This document shows positions 14,878-23,069 of a DNA stretch of 24,414 nucleotides, in pieces. This stretch comes from JAHELQ01 sp965603365. Its GTDB lineage: Bacteria > Acidobacteriota > Aminicenantia > UBA2199. How positions within the stretch are numbered: the first letter of the stretch is position 1; each line of letters opens with the position of its first letter. The stretch lies in contig CBFDCR010000074.1 of NCBI GenBank assembly GCA_965603365.1, positions 1-24,414 of the forward strand. Reading direction: 5' to 3'. Both the position numbers and the translations under genes were made by a program. Below the pieces are notes generated by a model, which had not been told where the DNA came from, searched no databases, and was given only the letters and a program-made list of their open reading frames with translations.

Positions 14878-17800
14878 TTAACGAATCTTACTCAACTTCT
14901 TGTAAACCACCGGCATGAGGAGCAGGGTGGTGAAGATGGAGAAGAAGATGCCGCCGATTACCACGACTACCAGCGGCCGCTGGATCTCCGAGCCGATGCC
15001 GGTGGAAAAGAGCAGGGGAAACAGCCCGATAATGGTGGTAAACTTGGTCATCAGGATGGGGCGCAGCCGCAGGACGACGCTCTCCCGGATGGTGGTGTCG
15101 AAATCCCGAGTTGCCGAGGTCTTCCGCTTAAAAAATGTGATCAACACCAACGTGTTTTCCAGGGCGATACCCATGAGAGCCAGGAAGCCGATGGTGGAGG
15201 GTACCGACAGATAGGCACCGGAAATCCACAGCGCCAGGATGCCGCCGCAAAGGGAGACCGGTAGATTGACCAGGATCACCAGCACCTCCCGCCATGACCG
15301 CAGATAGTCAAACAGCAGCAGCACAATCAGGAACAAGGTGATGGCCAGCGCCGCAACCAATCTTTTTTCCGCCTTTTGCTTCAGCTCAAACTGGCCGCCC
15401 CAATAGGGGTAATAACCTAAGGGGAACTCCACCTGACTGTAAATTTTCTCTTTTGATTCCCTGACAATGGTGCCGATATCCCGGCCCCTGACATTACACT
15501 GCACGGCAATGTAGCGTTTACCCCCCTCCCGGCTGATACTGGCAAAACCGCTGCCTTCGACGATCTCCGCCACCGCCGACAGGGGAACCATCCGCTCCTT
15601 TCCCGAATGGATCAAATAGCGCTCCAGGTGGGAGATATCCTGCCTGAATTCCGGGGCGTAGCGGATAAACACGTCGGTGGCGATATCGCCGCTGTAGACC
15701 CTGGCCACCGCCTTGCCGCCGATGGCCGCTTCGAGTTCCTCCAGTACCTCTGCCGGATTCAAATCATAGCGGGCCAATACTTCCCGCCTCAGGCGGACGG
15801 CGATCTCATTCTGCCCCGCAACCCGGGTCACCTGGATGTCCTGCACCCCCGGTATCGTCTCCAATATCCCCGCCGCCTGCTCGGCCATATTCATCAAGGT
15901 GGCATAATCGTCGCCATAGATTTTGATGGCCAGGTCGGCCCGCACCCCGGTCAACAGATGGTCCAGGTTGTGTTTGATGGGCTGGGTAAAGTTCAACAAT
16001 ACCCCCGGTACGTTCTCCTTGATCTCGTCCTCCACCCTCTTGATCAGTTCCCCTTCATTACTCAGCTTCCAGGATTTTTTATCTTTCAGGACAATGATGG
16101 CATGCCCGATATTGACCGGGTGGGGATGGGTACCGGCCTCGCCCCTGCCGATACGGACATATATTTTCTCCACTTCGTCAAAGGGCAGCACCAACTGCTG
16201 AATCCGCGCCATTACCTTCTCCGTCTCCGTCAAGGCCGTATTCTGGGGCAGGATGGTCTCCAGTTGAATGGTCTGCTCGTTCAAGCGGGGAATAAACTCG
16301 GAACCGATCTGGAAAAGCGCCGCCAGGCTTATTATAAAGATCAGCAAAAAAACCAGTATCACCCGGTTCCCCCGGCGGTACGAGAGATCAAAAAGCTTCA
16401 AATAGACCTTCTGGAAGAGTGTAAATACAATTCCCGGCGACGATGACCGGCGGCTGCCGGTTCTTGAATTTGGCGATAAATTCAGCGCCTTCATCAACAC
16501 CGGCGAAATGAACAGGCCGTACAAGATAGCGGCCACGATGGCGATCAGCAGCGTCAGGCCGAAGGGACGGAACATCTTCCCCTCCACCCCGGACAGGGTT
16601 AAGATGGGGATAAAGGAGAAGATGATCATGACCATGGCATAACTCAAGGGTTTCAGCACCTCCATGACCGATGTGAGTACAACTTCTTTATCGGTTTTGT
16701 TATCGCGGCCGGCCTGCCGGTTTCGCGAAATATTTTCCACCACCACCACCGTGGCGTCTACCAGCAGACCGATGCCGATGGCCAGGCCGCCGAAGGACAT
16801 CAAGTCCGCCGTCATGTTGGCGGCCCGCATCACCATAAAGGTGATCAAAACGGCAAAGGGAATGGATAGGGCCGACACCAGGGATGAGGTCAGGTCGTTG
16901 ATAAACAGGAATAGGATGAGTACCACCAGGACAATACCTATAACGAGGGCCTCGGAAACGGTGGCGAAGGCGGCCCGGATGATCAAGGCCTGGTTGTAGA
17001 CCGGCACCAGTTGCACGCCCTCCGGCAGCCCGGCGTTGATCTCCCCGATCTTTTGATCGAGCCGGTCGATGAGCTCGGCGGTGTTCACCCCGATCAGCTT
17101 CATGACAATGCCCGATACCGCGCCCTTTTTCTGGTCGAGGGCCGCCTCCCCTCTCTTGATGGCGGCACCGGCCCTTATGTCGGCGATCTGCTCCAGTAGA
17201 ACCGGTGTGGCCCCCGACTCCTTCAACACGACCTTTTTCAGGTCTTCCAGACCGCCAAAGAGTCCCAGCCCCCGGATGATGTACTCTTCGCTGCTGCGGA
17301 CGATATAACCGGCGGTGACGTTCCGGGAGCCGTGCTTTATCCTCTCTATGACGGTGTGCAGGTCCAGGTCGTATTTGAGCAACTTGCCGGGGTCCACTAT
17401 CACCTGGAACTGTTTCACATCACCGCCGTGACTCATCACCGCGGCTACCCCGGGAACGGCCTGCAGTTGAAACTTGATCACCCAGTCCTGCAAGGTCCGT
17501 AACTCTATTGAGGGGAGGTCGCCTTCCAGGGCATAGATATACACCATGCCCAGGCCGGTGGTAATGGGCCCTAAGGCCGGGGCCTCCACGAACTCCGGCA
17601 GCCTGGCCGAGATGGCCGACAGTTCCTGGGAAACCAGTTGCCGGGCAAAGTAGATATCCGTACGATCATCAAAATAGGCATTGACGGTGGACAGGCCAAA
17701 GGTGGAAAAAGAGGTTATCTTCTGGATATGGGGCAGCCCGTACAACGACGTTTCTATCGGGTAAGACACAAATCGTTCCACCTCTTCCGGCGCCATGCCC

Positions 17801-17958
17801 TCGGCTTCGGTAAATATCTGGACTAAAACCGGCGACGGGTCCGGGAACACATCGATTTTCAGACCCTGGTAGGCGATGATCCCGCCCACCAGGATGGACA
17901 CCATAATTAGAACCACCAACAATTTTTTTTCTAAGAGGATCTCGATTAAACGGTTCAT
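14878..17958 (-). CDS. Heavy-metal efflux RND pump, CusA/CzcA family
   Basis: 1026 residues. Proton-driven inner-membrane transporter that moves metal ions out through a periplasmic adaptor and an outer-membrane channel. It has twelve membrane helices in the standard arrangement: one at the N-terminus, two large periplasmic loops, and TM clusters at about 335-500 and 860-1020. The helix-4 relay reads GGLAIGIGLLVDATVVVVEN (390-409), with D401 and E408. The extra Asp of divalent-ion CzcA pumps (DFG) is replaced by G395, so it resembles the CusA (Cu/Ag) pattern there. By eye the CusA methionine relay is not kept: the periplasmic motif RIDML appears as NLDHLLTG. The substrate is therefore unresolved. 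It starts 12 bases after the adaptor gene with GGGGGAG as ribosome site, and is the last gene of the operon. Confidence 0.93.
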   Translation of the reverse strand: MNRLIEILLEKKLLVVLIMVSILVGGIIAYQGLKIDVFPDPSPVLVQIFTEAEGMAPEEVERFVSYPIETSLYGLPHIQKITSFSTFGLSTVNAYFDDRTDIYFARQLVSQELSAISARLPEFVEAPALGPITTGLGMVYIYALEGDLPSIELRTLQDWVIKFQLQAVPGVAAVMSHGGDVKQFQVIVDPGKLLKYDLDLHTVIERIKHGSRNVTAGYIVRSSEEYIIRGLGLFGGLEDLKKVVLKESGATPVLLEQIADIRAGAAIKRGEAALDQKKGAVSGIVMKLIGVNTAELIDRLDQKIGEINAGLPEGVQLVPVYNQALIIRAAFATVSEALVIGIVLVVLILFLFINDLTSSLVSALSIPFAVLITFMVMRAANMTADLMSFGGLAIGIGLLVDATVVVVENISRNRQAGRDNKTDKEVVLTSVMEVLKPLSYAMVMIIFSFIPILTLSGVEGKMFRPFGLTLLIAIVAAILYGLFISPVLMKALNLSPNSRTGSRRSSSPGIVFTLFQKVYLKLFDLSYRRGNRVILVFLLIFIISLAALFQIGSEFIPRLNEQTIQLETILPQNTALTETEKVMARIQQLVLPFDEVEKIYVRIGRGEAGTHPHPVNIGHAIIVLKDKKSWKLSNEGELIKRVEDEIKENVPGVLLNFTQPIKHNLDHLLTGVRADLAIKIYGDDYATLMNMAEQAAGILETIPGVQDIQVTRVAGQNEIAVRLRREVLARYDLNPAEVLEELEAAIGGKAVARVYSGDIATDVFIRYAPEFRQDISHLERYLIHSGKERMVPLSAVAEIVEGSGFASISREGGKRYIAVQCNVRGRDIGTIVRESKEKIYSQVEFPLGYYPYWGGQFELKQKAEKRLVAALAITLFLIVLLLFDYLRSWREVLVILVNLPVSLCGGILALWISGAYLSVPSTIGFLALMGIALENTLVLITFFKRKTSATRDFDTTIRESVVLRLRPILMTKFTTIIGLFPLLFSTGIGSEIQRPLVVVVIGGIFFSIFTTLLLMPVVYKKLSKIR

Positions 17959-17970
17959 GGCGCTCCCCCG

Positions 17971-19236
17971 CTAATGGCCGTGCCCGGCATGGGGATCGGT
18001 ACCGGTGCCCCGTTTGACTTCATATTCTGCTTTGAGGTAGAAGGCGCCCCGGGTCACGATAGATTCACCAACCGCAAGACCCTTGACAAACACAAAGCAG
18101 GTAGAATCGCTGCCCAGGCGCTCCAGGGGGGCAAACCTGAATCCGTCTGCCTCCCGGACGAACACACCGTTGACCGCCGCTATCTTTACCAGGGCCTGAA
18201 CCGGAACCGCCGGGTATTTACCCCCGGCTTCCCCCTCTAACCTCCCGGTAACATACATCTCCGGTCTCAAGAGATCCCGGGGGTTTTCCACCTCCACCCT
18301 TAACTTAACGGTCCTGACCTCTGGATCCACCTTAGCCATGATATTGATCAGCCTGCCGGGAAAAACTTCGCCGGGATAACTGTCGGTCACTACCTCCACC
18401 CTGGCCCCCCTCTTTATCAACTTCAAATCCTTTTCCAGGGCATCCAGGATCACCCAGACCCGCCGGGTATCGGAAACCTCAAACAGGGGGCGGCCGCTTT
18501 CAACCCGCTCCCCCAGCCGGAGATCCCGCTGTACCACCTTACCGCTCAGCGGAGAGGCGATCAGGTAGTCGGCCGAGATAAAATCTCTTACCTTCTCCAC
18601 CTGGTCCTTGTCCAGGGCCTCTTTTACCGATTCCAGGTTATCTTTGCCTGTCCCCTTTGACAACAACTCTGCCTCCAGGGAAAAATACTCGGCCATGGCG
18701 GTTTTACAGGCCGCCTCCCTCTTTTGCAGTTCTCTCAACTCGATCCCCTTGATGTCGTAGAGCCGTTTCGCCCGCTCATGGCTTTCCCGGCACAGACGAA
18801 ATTCTTGAAAGGCTTTAATATACCGGGTCTTGATTTCTAAAAACTCCGGCGAGTTGAGTACCCCCAGGACTTCACCCTTCTGCACCGCGTCCCCGATGTC
18901 TCTCCTTATCCGGTTGACGGTGCCGGTCACCAGGGCATTGACCCGGTAGGTGGCACTCTGGTCCTCCCGCACCACACCGGTCAGGTTGATGTTTTCGATA
19001 TAATCTCTCTCTTTCACCACCTCGTATTTTATCCCCCACTGCCGGATGACCTGCTCACCGACATGCACATAGTCATGATCGGCTTCGCCGTGATCATCGC
19101 CGCTTTCCGCCGTCACCTCGGCTTGTTGACTCTCATGGTGCTCAGCTTCACGATCGTGTGCCCCATCTTCCTGTTTGCCACACTGAACCACGTATAACAA
19201 AACCAGTATGATTAACAATATTTTTTTCTTTTTCAT
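17971..19236 (-). CDS. Membrane-fusion (periplasmic adaptor) lipoprotein of the metal efflux system
   Basis: 421 residues from ATG 19236, which overlaps the stop of the outer-membrane factor gene (ATGA) and follows GGGAG. A longer reading from 19284 lies inside the upstream gene. The signal sequence KKKKILLIILVLLYVVQC ends in a cysteine (C19) that fits a relaxed lipobox. The barrel-sandwich hybrid (NRIRRDIGDAVQKGEVLGVL and ASPLSGKVVQRDLRLGERVE) flanks a helical hairpin (about 130-215). The beta-barrel and membrane-proximal domains follow. Both ends are His-rich: AHDREAEHHESQQAE and DDHGEADHDYVHVG near the N-terminus, DPHAGHGH at the C-terminus. That fits periplasmic metal capture and delivery to the pump, as known for CusB/CzcB adaptors. 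Confidence 0.93.
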   Translation of the reverse strand: MKKKKILLIILVLLYVVQCGKQEDGAHDREAEHHESQQAEVTAESGDDHGEADHDYVHVGEQVIRQWGIKYEVVKERDYIENINLTGVVREDQSATYRVNALVTGTVNRIRRDIGDAVQKGEVLGVLNSPEFLEIKTRYIKAFQEFRLCRESHERAKRLYDIKGIELRELQKREAACKTAMAEYFSLEAELLSKGTGKDNLESVKEALDKDQVEKVRDFISADYLIASPLSGKVVQRDLRLGERVESGRPLFEVSDTRRVWVILDALEKDLKLIKRGARVEVVTDSYPGEVFPGRLINIMAKVDPEVRTVKLRVEVENPRDLLRPEMYVTGRLEGEAGGKYPAVPVQALVKIAAVNGVFVREADGFRFAPLERLGSDSTCFVFVKGLAVGESIVTRGAFYLKAEYEVKRGTGTDPHAGHGH

Positions 19237-20462
19237 AGCGCTTCTCCCAAAAAGGCTTCGAGTTCCGCTTTTAAAATCTTCCACTCGGTTAGGGCCCGGT
19301 AGTATCTTTCCTGCAGTTCAAAAAAGCTCTGCTGGGAATCCAGGAATACGATCAGGGATATTTCCCCGGCCCGGTAGAGCCGCTGCGACAGGAGCATATT
19401 TTCCTGGCCCTCTTTCAATATCACCCCTTGATAGGTCTGGATCTCCTGCTCCAGGACACGGATCTGGGCCATCAACTGGCGGATATTGGCGGCTAGATGG
19501 TTTCTGACATGCCGCCATTCCACCTCCGCCTTCTCTCTCTCCAGCCGTGCCTGCTTGATCACATGGGAGCGGGTATTAAAAATCGGCAGGCTCAGGCCCA
19601 GCCCAACCCGCCATACATAGGCATCCACCTCCCTTTCCCGTTCGCCAAAAATCTGTAGGGAGTCGATGAGGGAATTCCGGCTGGCCTTCAGGTTATTCCG
19701 TTTTACCAGGAGATGATTCTGCCTCAGTCTCAGGGAAGGAGAATTTTCAATTAAGAGACCGACCCGGCTGTCAATATCCGGCAGAGGGGCAAAACGGAAA
19801 TCGGCCACCACCTCAAAATCAGCCGGCAGGCTAAAATTTAATACTTCATCGAGGTGTGCCCTCTCCACGGAGATGGACTTCTCTATACTAAAAAGTTCGC
19901 TCCCGACTTTCTGCCTCTCCACCGAGGTGCGCAGCACATCGATTTCTCTGGCCTCGCCGATACTGGCCCGGGCCCGGGTGATTCGCTTGATCTCATCCAG
20001 GATATCACGCCGTTCCGCCGCAAACGCCCTTATTTCCCGGTTGAATTGTAACCGGTAATAGTGATGTTTCAACCGTTTGATGATATCCCTTCTCAATATC
20101 TCTTCTTTTATCTCTTCAGCGGTTACCTTCCCCTTTTCGGCCTTGAGCAGATAATGCCGGTATAGGGGATTGGGGATAGATAACTTCAATCCCAGGCTCC
20201 AGAGCCGGCGCTGCCCTGAAATTTCCGGCACCTCACCCCTCCCCTGCGAATATTCCAATTCCGGGTTCGGCAGCAGCCTGGCGGCCCTGTATTCCTCGGC
20301 GGCGATCTGCCGCTCAAGATCGGAAATCTTCAGCAATAGATTGTTCTCTGTTGCCAACTTTACCAGGTCGGGCAGGGTAAAATCTTGCCCGCCGTAGGCC
20401 AATCGAATAAGCACCGCCATACACAGGGCCATAACGATTGGTTTTATAGAATCTCTCGTCAT
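19233..20462 (-). CDS. Outer-membrane factor of the metal efflux system (TolC/CusC/CzcC type)
   Basis: 409 residues from ATG 20462, chosen because AGGAGG sits just upstream; the ATG at 20486 has none. A signal peptide covers about residues 1-25 (VMALCMAVLIRLAYG). The rest is long amphipathic helix typical of the OEP repeats: LPDLVKLATENNLLLKISDL, LPNPELEYSQGRGEVPEISG, RARASIGEAREIDVLRTSVE and RLYRAGEISLIVFLDSQQSF, the last being the standard motif before the second-repeat end. It forms the trimeric channel that carries metal ions across the outer membrane. Second gene of the four-gene operon; its stop overlaps the adaptor start. Confidence 0.92.
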   Translation of the reverse strand: MTRDSIKPIVMALCMAVLIRLAYGGQDFTLPDLVKLATENNLLLKISDLERQIAAEEYRAARLLPNPELEYSQGRGEVPEISGQRRLWSLGLKLSIPNPLYRHYLLKAEKGKVTAEEIKEEILRRDIIKRLKHHYYRLQFNREIRAFAAERRDILDEIKRITRARASIGEAREIDVLRTSVERQKVGSELFSIEKSISVERAHLDEVLNFSLPADFEVVADFRFAPLPDIDSRVGLLIENSPSLRLRQNHLLVKRNNLKASRNSLIDSLQIFGEREREVDAYVWRVGLGLSLPIFNTRSHVIKQARLEREKAEVEWRHVRNHLAANIRQLMAQIRVLEQEIQTYQGVILKEGQENMLLSQRLYRAGEISLIVFLDSQQSFFELQERYYRALTEWKILKAELEAFLGEAL

Positions 20463-20505
20463 TGTGACCTCCTTAGATTGATCCATGTTGTGTGTTTAAT
20501 CCCGG

Positions 20506-20521
20506 CTCCCCCCGGGGGGGG
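20506..20521. repeat. G/C palindrome between the Cys-rich gene and the channel gene
   Basis: CCCCCCGGGGGG (20508-20519) lies just after the stop of the Cys-rich gene. In the minus-strand transcript it could fold back and reduce read-through or protect the downstream mRNA. No T-run, so it is not a plain terminator. Confidence 0.35.
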
Positions 20522-20527
20522 CATGGA

Positions 20528-21001
20528 TCAACAGCGGAGGATAGGGAAAGGGTGGGAAAGAATCGAATGAGGCAGATGCCTTATAGGGGGCAGCAGGTGG
20601 TGAACCGTACATACCACGCTAATATAACCGGCCCCGGTTTCAGCCTCTGCTGCGCCTTGCTCTGAAAAAATAAAATCAAATATATGTGAAGTGACTATCC
20701 TTTCTAAATAAGCACCGTCCACAGGCACGTCTAAACAATGGCGGCAGTCAGGAAGTAGCCGGTATGGCCGCCGCTTTTGGTCAGTTGATTCCCGGGCATG
20801 GAGGCAGTTACTCCGCTCATCCTGACAAATACAACGGAAGTCAAAACAGGCAAACTCCAGGTCGATGGCCCCATCCTGCTTAAAGCAGAGGACACGATTT
20901 AGAGTGACATCCTGAAAAAGCAGGAGCGAATGGACAGCCAGAAGGGCAGCGGTTATGATCCACTTTATCTTGCCGGAACGATACGTACTCATATTCATCA
21001 T
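20528..21001 (-). CDS. Cys-rich membrane-anchored protein leading the metal efflux operon
   Basis: The frame is open from ATG 21028, but that ATG lies inside the -10 box of the operon promoter, so the protein must start later. The ATGATG at 21001/20998 or ATG 20992 are the candidates, and none has a good ribosome site. From 21001 it has 157 residues. One hydrophobic segment (IKWIITAALLAVHSLLLF) is a signal or anchor. It is followed by a cysteine-rich region: VLCFKQDGAIDLEFACFDFR, then CICQDERSNC, and LLPDCRHCLDVPVDG. The LCFxxDG...E and CxxCxDxP pattern resembles small hypothetical proteins I recall next to other Cus/Czc operons; I cannot name the family. Position and cysteines suggest metal binding or sensing. 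First gene of the operon, about 65 bases before the channel gene. Confidence 0.6.
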   Translation of the reverse strand: MMNMSTYRSGKIKWIITAALLAVHSLLLFQDVTLNRVLCFKQDGAIDLEFACFDFRCICQDERSNCLHARESTDQKRRPYRLLPDCRHCLDVPVDGAYLERIVTSHIFDFIFSEQGAAEAETGAGYISVVCTVHHLLPPIRHLPHSILSHPFPILRC

Positions 21002-21023
21002 ATTTTGGTTAAGGAAGTGGAGA

Positions 21024-21052
21024 AGCATACCACTTAAAAGCCATTAAGTCAA
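21024..21052 (-). promoter_or_regulatory. Promoter of the metal efflux operon
   Basis: On the minus strand TTGACT (21047-21052), 17 bp, TATGCT (21024-21029). It is divergent from the peptidase promoter, with only about 27 bp between the two -35/-10 regions. No MerR-type long spacer (19-20 bp) is seen, so control by a MerR-family regulator is not indicated. Confidence 0.6.
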
Positions 21053-21062
21053 ATCTTTTTTG

Positions 21063-21084
21063 GCAGGCGAAAACCTGCTATAAT
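21063..21084 (+). promoter_or_regulatory. Extended -10 promoter of the peptidase gene with an overlapping inverted repeat
   Basis: TGC-TATAAT (21079-21084) is a perfect extended -10; no good -35 is seen. GCAGG (21063-21067) and CCTGC (21074-21078) form an inverted repeat that touches the -10, a possible operator. The start codon at 21098 lies about 7 bases after the expected transcription start. Confidence 0.5.
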
Positions 21085-21097
21085 TTAGTCTCTTAAA

Positions 21098-21991
21098 ATG
21101 CGACCAAAAGTCATTATATTTTTAATCGTAAAGGCAGCCATTATGGCTGCCCTCCTGTTAGCGGCAAAAACAGGGGCGCCCGCCATACCGGTTCAGGAGA
21201 AACGCCTGTACAGGGACGTCCAGGTTCTCACCGCCATTGATCCGCCCCGGAATTACCGGCATACCGACGCCCTCGACCGGGCGGCAGACTATATTTTCAA
21301 AGAGTTCCGGCAGTGCGGCTGCCGGGTGGAATTCCAGGAATTCCAGGCCAGGGGAGATGGGTATCGCAATGTCATCGCCTCGTTTGCGGTGGACAAAAGA
21401 GTACGGCTGGTGATCGGTGCCCACTACGATGTGTGCGGCGACCAGCCCGGCGCCGATGACAATGCCTCCGGCGCGGCCGCCATCTTAGAATTGGCCAGGC
21501 TCCTGGAGGAGTTAAGGCCAAACCTGAAATACAGAGTCGATCTGGTCGCCTATACCCTGGAAGAGCCGCCCTTTTTTCGCACCGGCTTCATGGGCAGCGC
21601 CGTGCATGCCAGATCCCTGACCCGGGAAAAGGTAAAGGTTAAATTGATGGTGAGCCTGGACATGATCGGCTTTTTTGCCGGTAAAAATGTCACCGCCGTG
21701 GTGGGGAGAGCCGAACAAAAAGGGATTGTCAGGAGAGTAAAAAAACTCATGACCACAGCCGCAGGGATCGAGGTGATCCCGGTCATCGCTCCCCCCTCCA
21801 GGCGGGGTATCGACTTTTCCGATCACCTCAACTACTGGAACCAGGATTTTCCGGCGGTCATGGTTACCAACTATTTTACCTCCCACAACCCAAACTACCA
21901 CAGCCCCAGAGACACCATCGACACCCTGGACTTCCGGAAACTCGCCGAAGTCGTCACCGGCATCTACCGGCTGGTCACCAACCTGGAATAA
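21098..21991 (+). CDS. Secreted M28-family zinc aminopeptidase
   Basis: 297 residues. A signal peptide or anchor covers about residues 1-29. The mature part has every ligand of the two-zinc M28 site in order: H109 and D111 in GAHYDVCGD, D121 in GADDNASGAAAI, E155-E156 in YTLEEPPFF, D188 in VSLDMIGFF, and H268 in NPNYHSPRDTIDTLDF. It is therefore probably active, cutting N-terminal residues from peptides in the periplasm or outside the cell; the family also contains glutaminyl cyclase relatives. No Shine-Dalgarno precedes the ATG, and the promoter places the RNA start about 7 bases upstream, so translation may be leaderless. Single gene, convergent with the head-GIN gene (8 bases between stops). 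Confidence 0.92.
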   Translation: MRPKVIIFLIVKAAIMAALLLAAKTGAPAIPVQEKRLYRDVQVLTAIDPPRNYRHTDALDRAADYIFKEFRQCGCRVEFQEFQARGDGYRNVIASFAVDKRVRLVIGAHYDVCGDQPGADDNASGAAAILELARLLEELRPNLKYRVDLVAYTLEEPPFFRTGFMGSAVHARSLTREKVKVKLMVSLDMIGFFAGKNVTAVVGRAEQKGIVRRVKKLMTTAAGIEVIPVIAPPSRRGIDFSDHLNYWNQDFPAVMVTNYFTSHNPNYHSPRDTIDTLDFRKLAEVVTGIYRLVTNLE

Positions 21992-21999
21992 ACCGAATC

Positions 22000-22782
22000 C
22001 TAACGCTGCCTCACCCGGCCGGAGCTGGTGGTGCGGGCTTTGACTTTGGGGCTGCCGGAATAGTAGACGGAGCCGCTGCTGGTTAAAGTGGCCTCCAGGT
22101 GGTCGCTCACCCGGACATAGGCGCTGCCGCTGCTGCTGAGGCGGACCCTGGCCTCTTCGCTCTCCAGGTCAGAGGCCCGGTAAGAGCCGGAACTGGAGAT
22201 GCGAACGGACTGCTTCTCCACTTTTCCGCCGCTGACTTTTACACTCCCCGAGCTGCTGATCTTTACCTCGATTCCACCGGCCTTGATGTCTCCCATATAG
22301 GCACTGCCCGAACTGCTCAAGCCGATCTTTACGGCTCCGGCCTCCAGGTTTCCCATCCTTAACGAACCGGAACTGCTGATCCTCACCCGGAATCGATCCG
22401 TCTTAAAACCCGGCGCCTCAATACTGCCGCTGCTGGACAGACCGATCGACTCGAGCCCCTTGACCGTCAGGTAAAAACGCACCGGCTTGCGGGTACGCAG
22501 TTGGGTCCTGGGCCTCTTTTTCAGGATCAGCGTCCCCTGGCGCACTTCGGCCTGGAAATACTCATGCAGGTTTTCCTGGGCCTCCAGCTCCAGCTTCTCT
22601 TCATCCCCCAGGCGGATGAATAGATCGGCAAATGTGGTCAGCTTCACGCCGCTGATGTCCCTGACCGGGATCTCCTTTTTCACCACATCCCCGGCGCCGC
22701 GCACCGCCCGGCAGTCCATATCGCAGTGGATGCCGCAGAGCACCAGGATGATTAAAGCGGTAAGTAAAAATAATCTCTTCAT
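22000..22782 (-). CDS. Head-GIN domain (DUF2807-like) envelope protein with SSSGS repeats
   Basis: 260 residues from ATG 22782, which follows GAGGT at good spacing. An N-terminal signal (LFLLTALIILVLCGIHCDMD) contains cysteines that could be lipidated, though the lipobox is poor. From about residue 30 the domain begins VVKKEIPVRDISGVKLTTFA and FADLFIRLGDEEKLELEA, as in head-GIN proteins. The C-terminal two thirds has eight copies of an SSSGS turn (six SSSGS, one TSSGS, one TSSGR), spaced about 18-24 residues, each ending a short beta strand pair (VRISSSGSLRMGNLEAG, VKISSSGSVKVSGG). This predicts a right-handed beta-helix with a stacked Ser/Gly turn ladder. Role unknown; probably cell-surface or periplasmic. 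It is cotranscribed with PspC (14 bases apart). Confidence 0.85.
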   Translation of the reverse strand: MKRLFLLTALIILVLCGIHCDMDCRAVRGAGDVVKKEIPVRDISGVKLTTFADLFIRLGDEEKLELEAQENLHEYFQAEVRQGTLILKKRPRTQLRTRKPVRFYLTVKGLESIGLSSSGSIEAPGFKTDRFRVRISSSGSLRMGNLEAGAVKIGLSSSGSAYMGDIKAGGIEVKISSSGSVKVSGGKVEKQSVRISSSGSYRASDLESEEARVRLSSSGSAYVRVSDHLEATLTSSGSVYYSGSPKVKARTTSSGRVRQR

Positions 22783-22796
22783 CGTTACACCTCGAC

Positions 22797-22991
22797 TTAA
22801 TAAATTTCGGACCTGGGGATAATGATCCACAGGATAATGTAAACCAGGATGCCGGGAAAAGCCACACTAAGTATGGAGACCGCCACGTAAATAATTCGCA
22901 CCAGGGTGGGGTCTACCTGGAAATACTCGGCAAGGCCGCCGCACACCCCGGCGATCATGCGCTGCTTATTGGATCGTTTTAATCGTTTCAT
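22797..22991 (-). CDS. PspC-domain membrane protein
   Basis: 64 residues, GGGAG before the ATG. The opening KRSNKQRMIAGVCGGLAEYF is the PspC domain signature, followed by DPTLVRIIYVAVSILS and a membrane helix to about residue 58 (FPGILVYIILWIIIP). PspC proteins sit in the inner membrane and take part in phage-shock or envelope-stress sensing. It precedes a head-GIN protein; PspC and DUF2807 domains are often encoded together or fused, so the two probably act in one envelope-stress response. Confidence 0.93.
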   Translation of the reverse strand: MKRLKRSNKQRMIAGVCGGLAEYFQVDPTLVRIIYVAVSILSVAFPGILVYIILWIIIPRSEIY

Positions 22992-23011
22992 GTTAACTCC
23001 CTAAATACCAT

Positions 23012-23039
23012 TAAACGAACCAACCGCCCCCCCGGTTCC
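23012..23039 (-). promoter_or_regulatory. Possible ECF-sigma promoter of the PspC/head-GIN operon
   Basis: On the minus strand GGAACC (23034-23039), 16 bp, CGTTTA (23012-23017). This fits the general GGAAC-N16-CGTT form of extracytoplasmic-function sigma promoters, while no sigma70 pair as good as those elsewhere is visible here. Weak, because the hexamers are short and the spacer is G-rich. Confidence 0.3.
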
Positions 23040-23069
23040 CTTAAACTTTCTTTTAACTCACCCCTGCAT

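Noticed and set aside
15607..16446. 279-residue plus-strand ORF opposite the RND pump gene
   Set aside because: It is the antisense of a strongly supported pump gene, has no ribosome site, and its composition is that of a shadow frame.
21024..21052. MerR-type operator-promoter for the efflux operon
   Set aside because: The spacer is 17 bp, not 19-20 bp, and there is no dyad between -35 and -10.
22000..22500. Repeated SSSGS-coding DNA as a tandem DNA repeat or CRISPR-like array
   Set aside because: Repeats are at the protein level with diverged codons and spacers; they are explained by the beta-helix protein.
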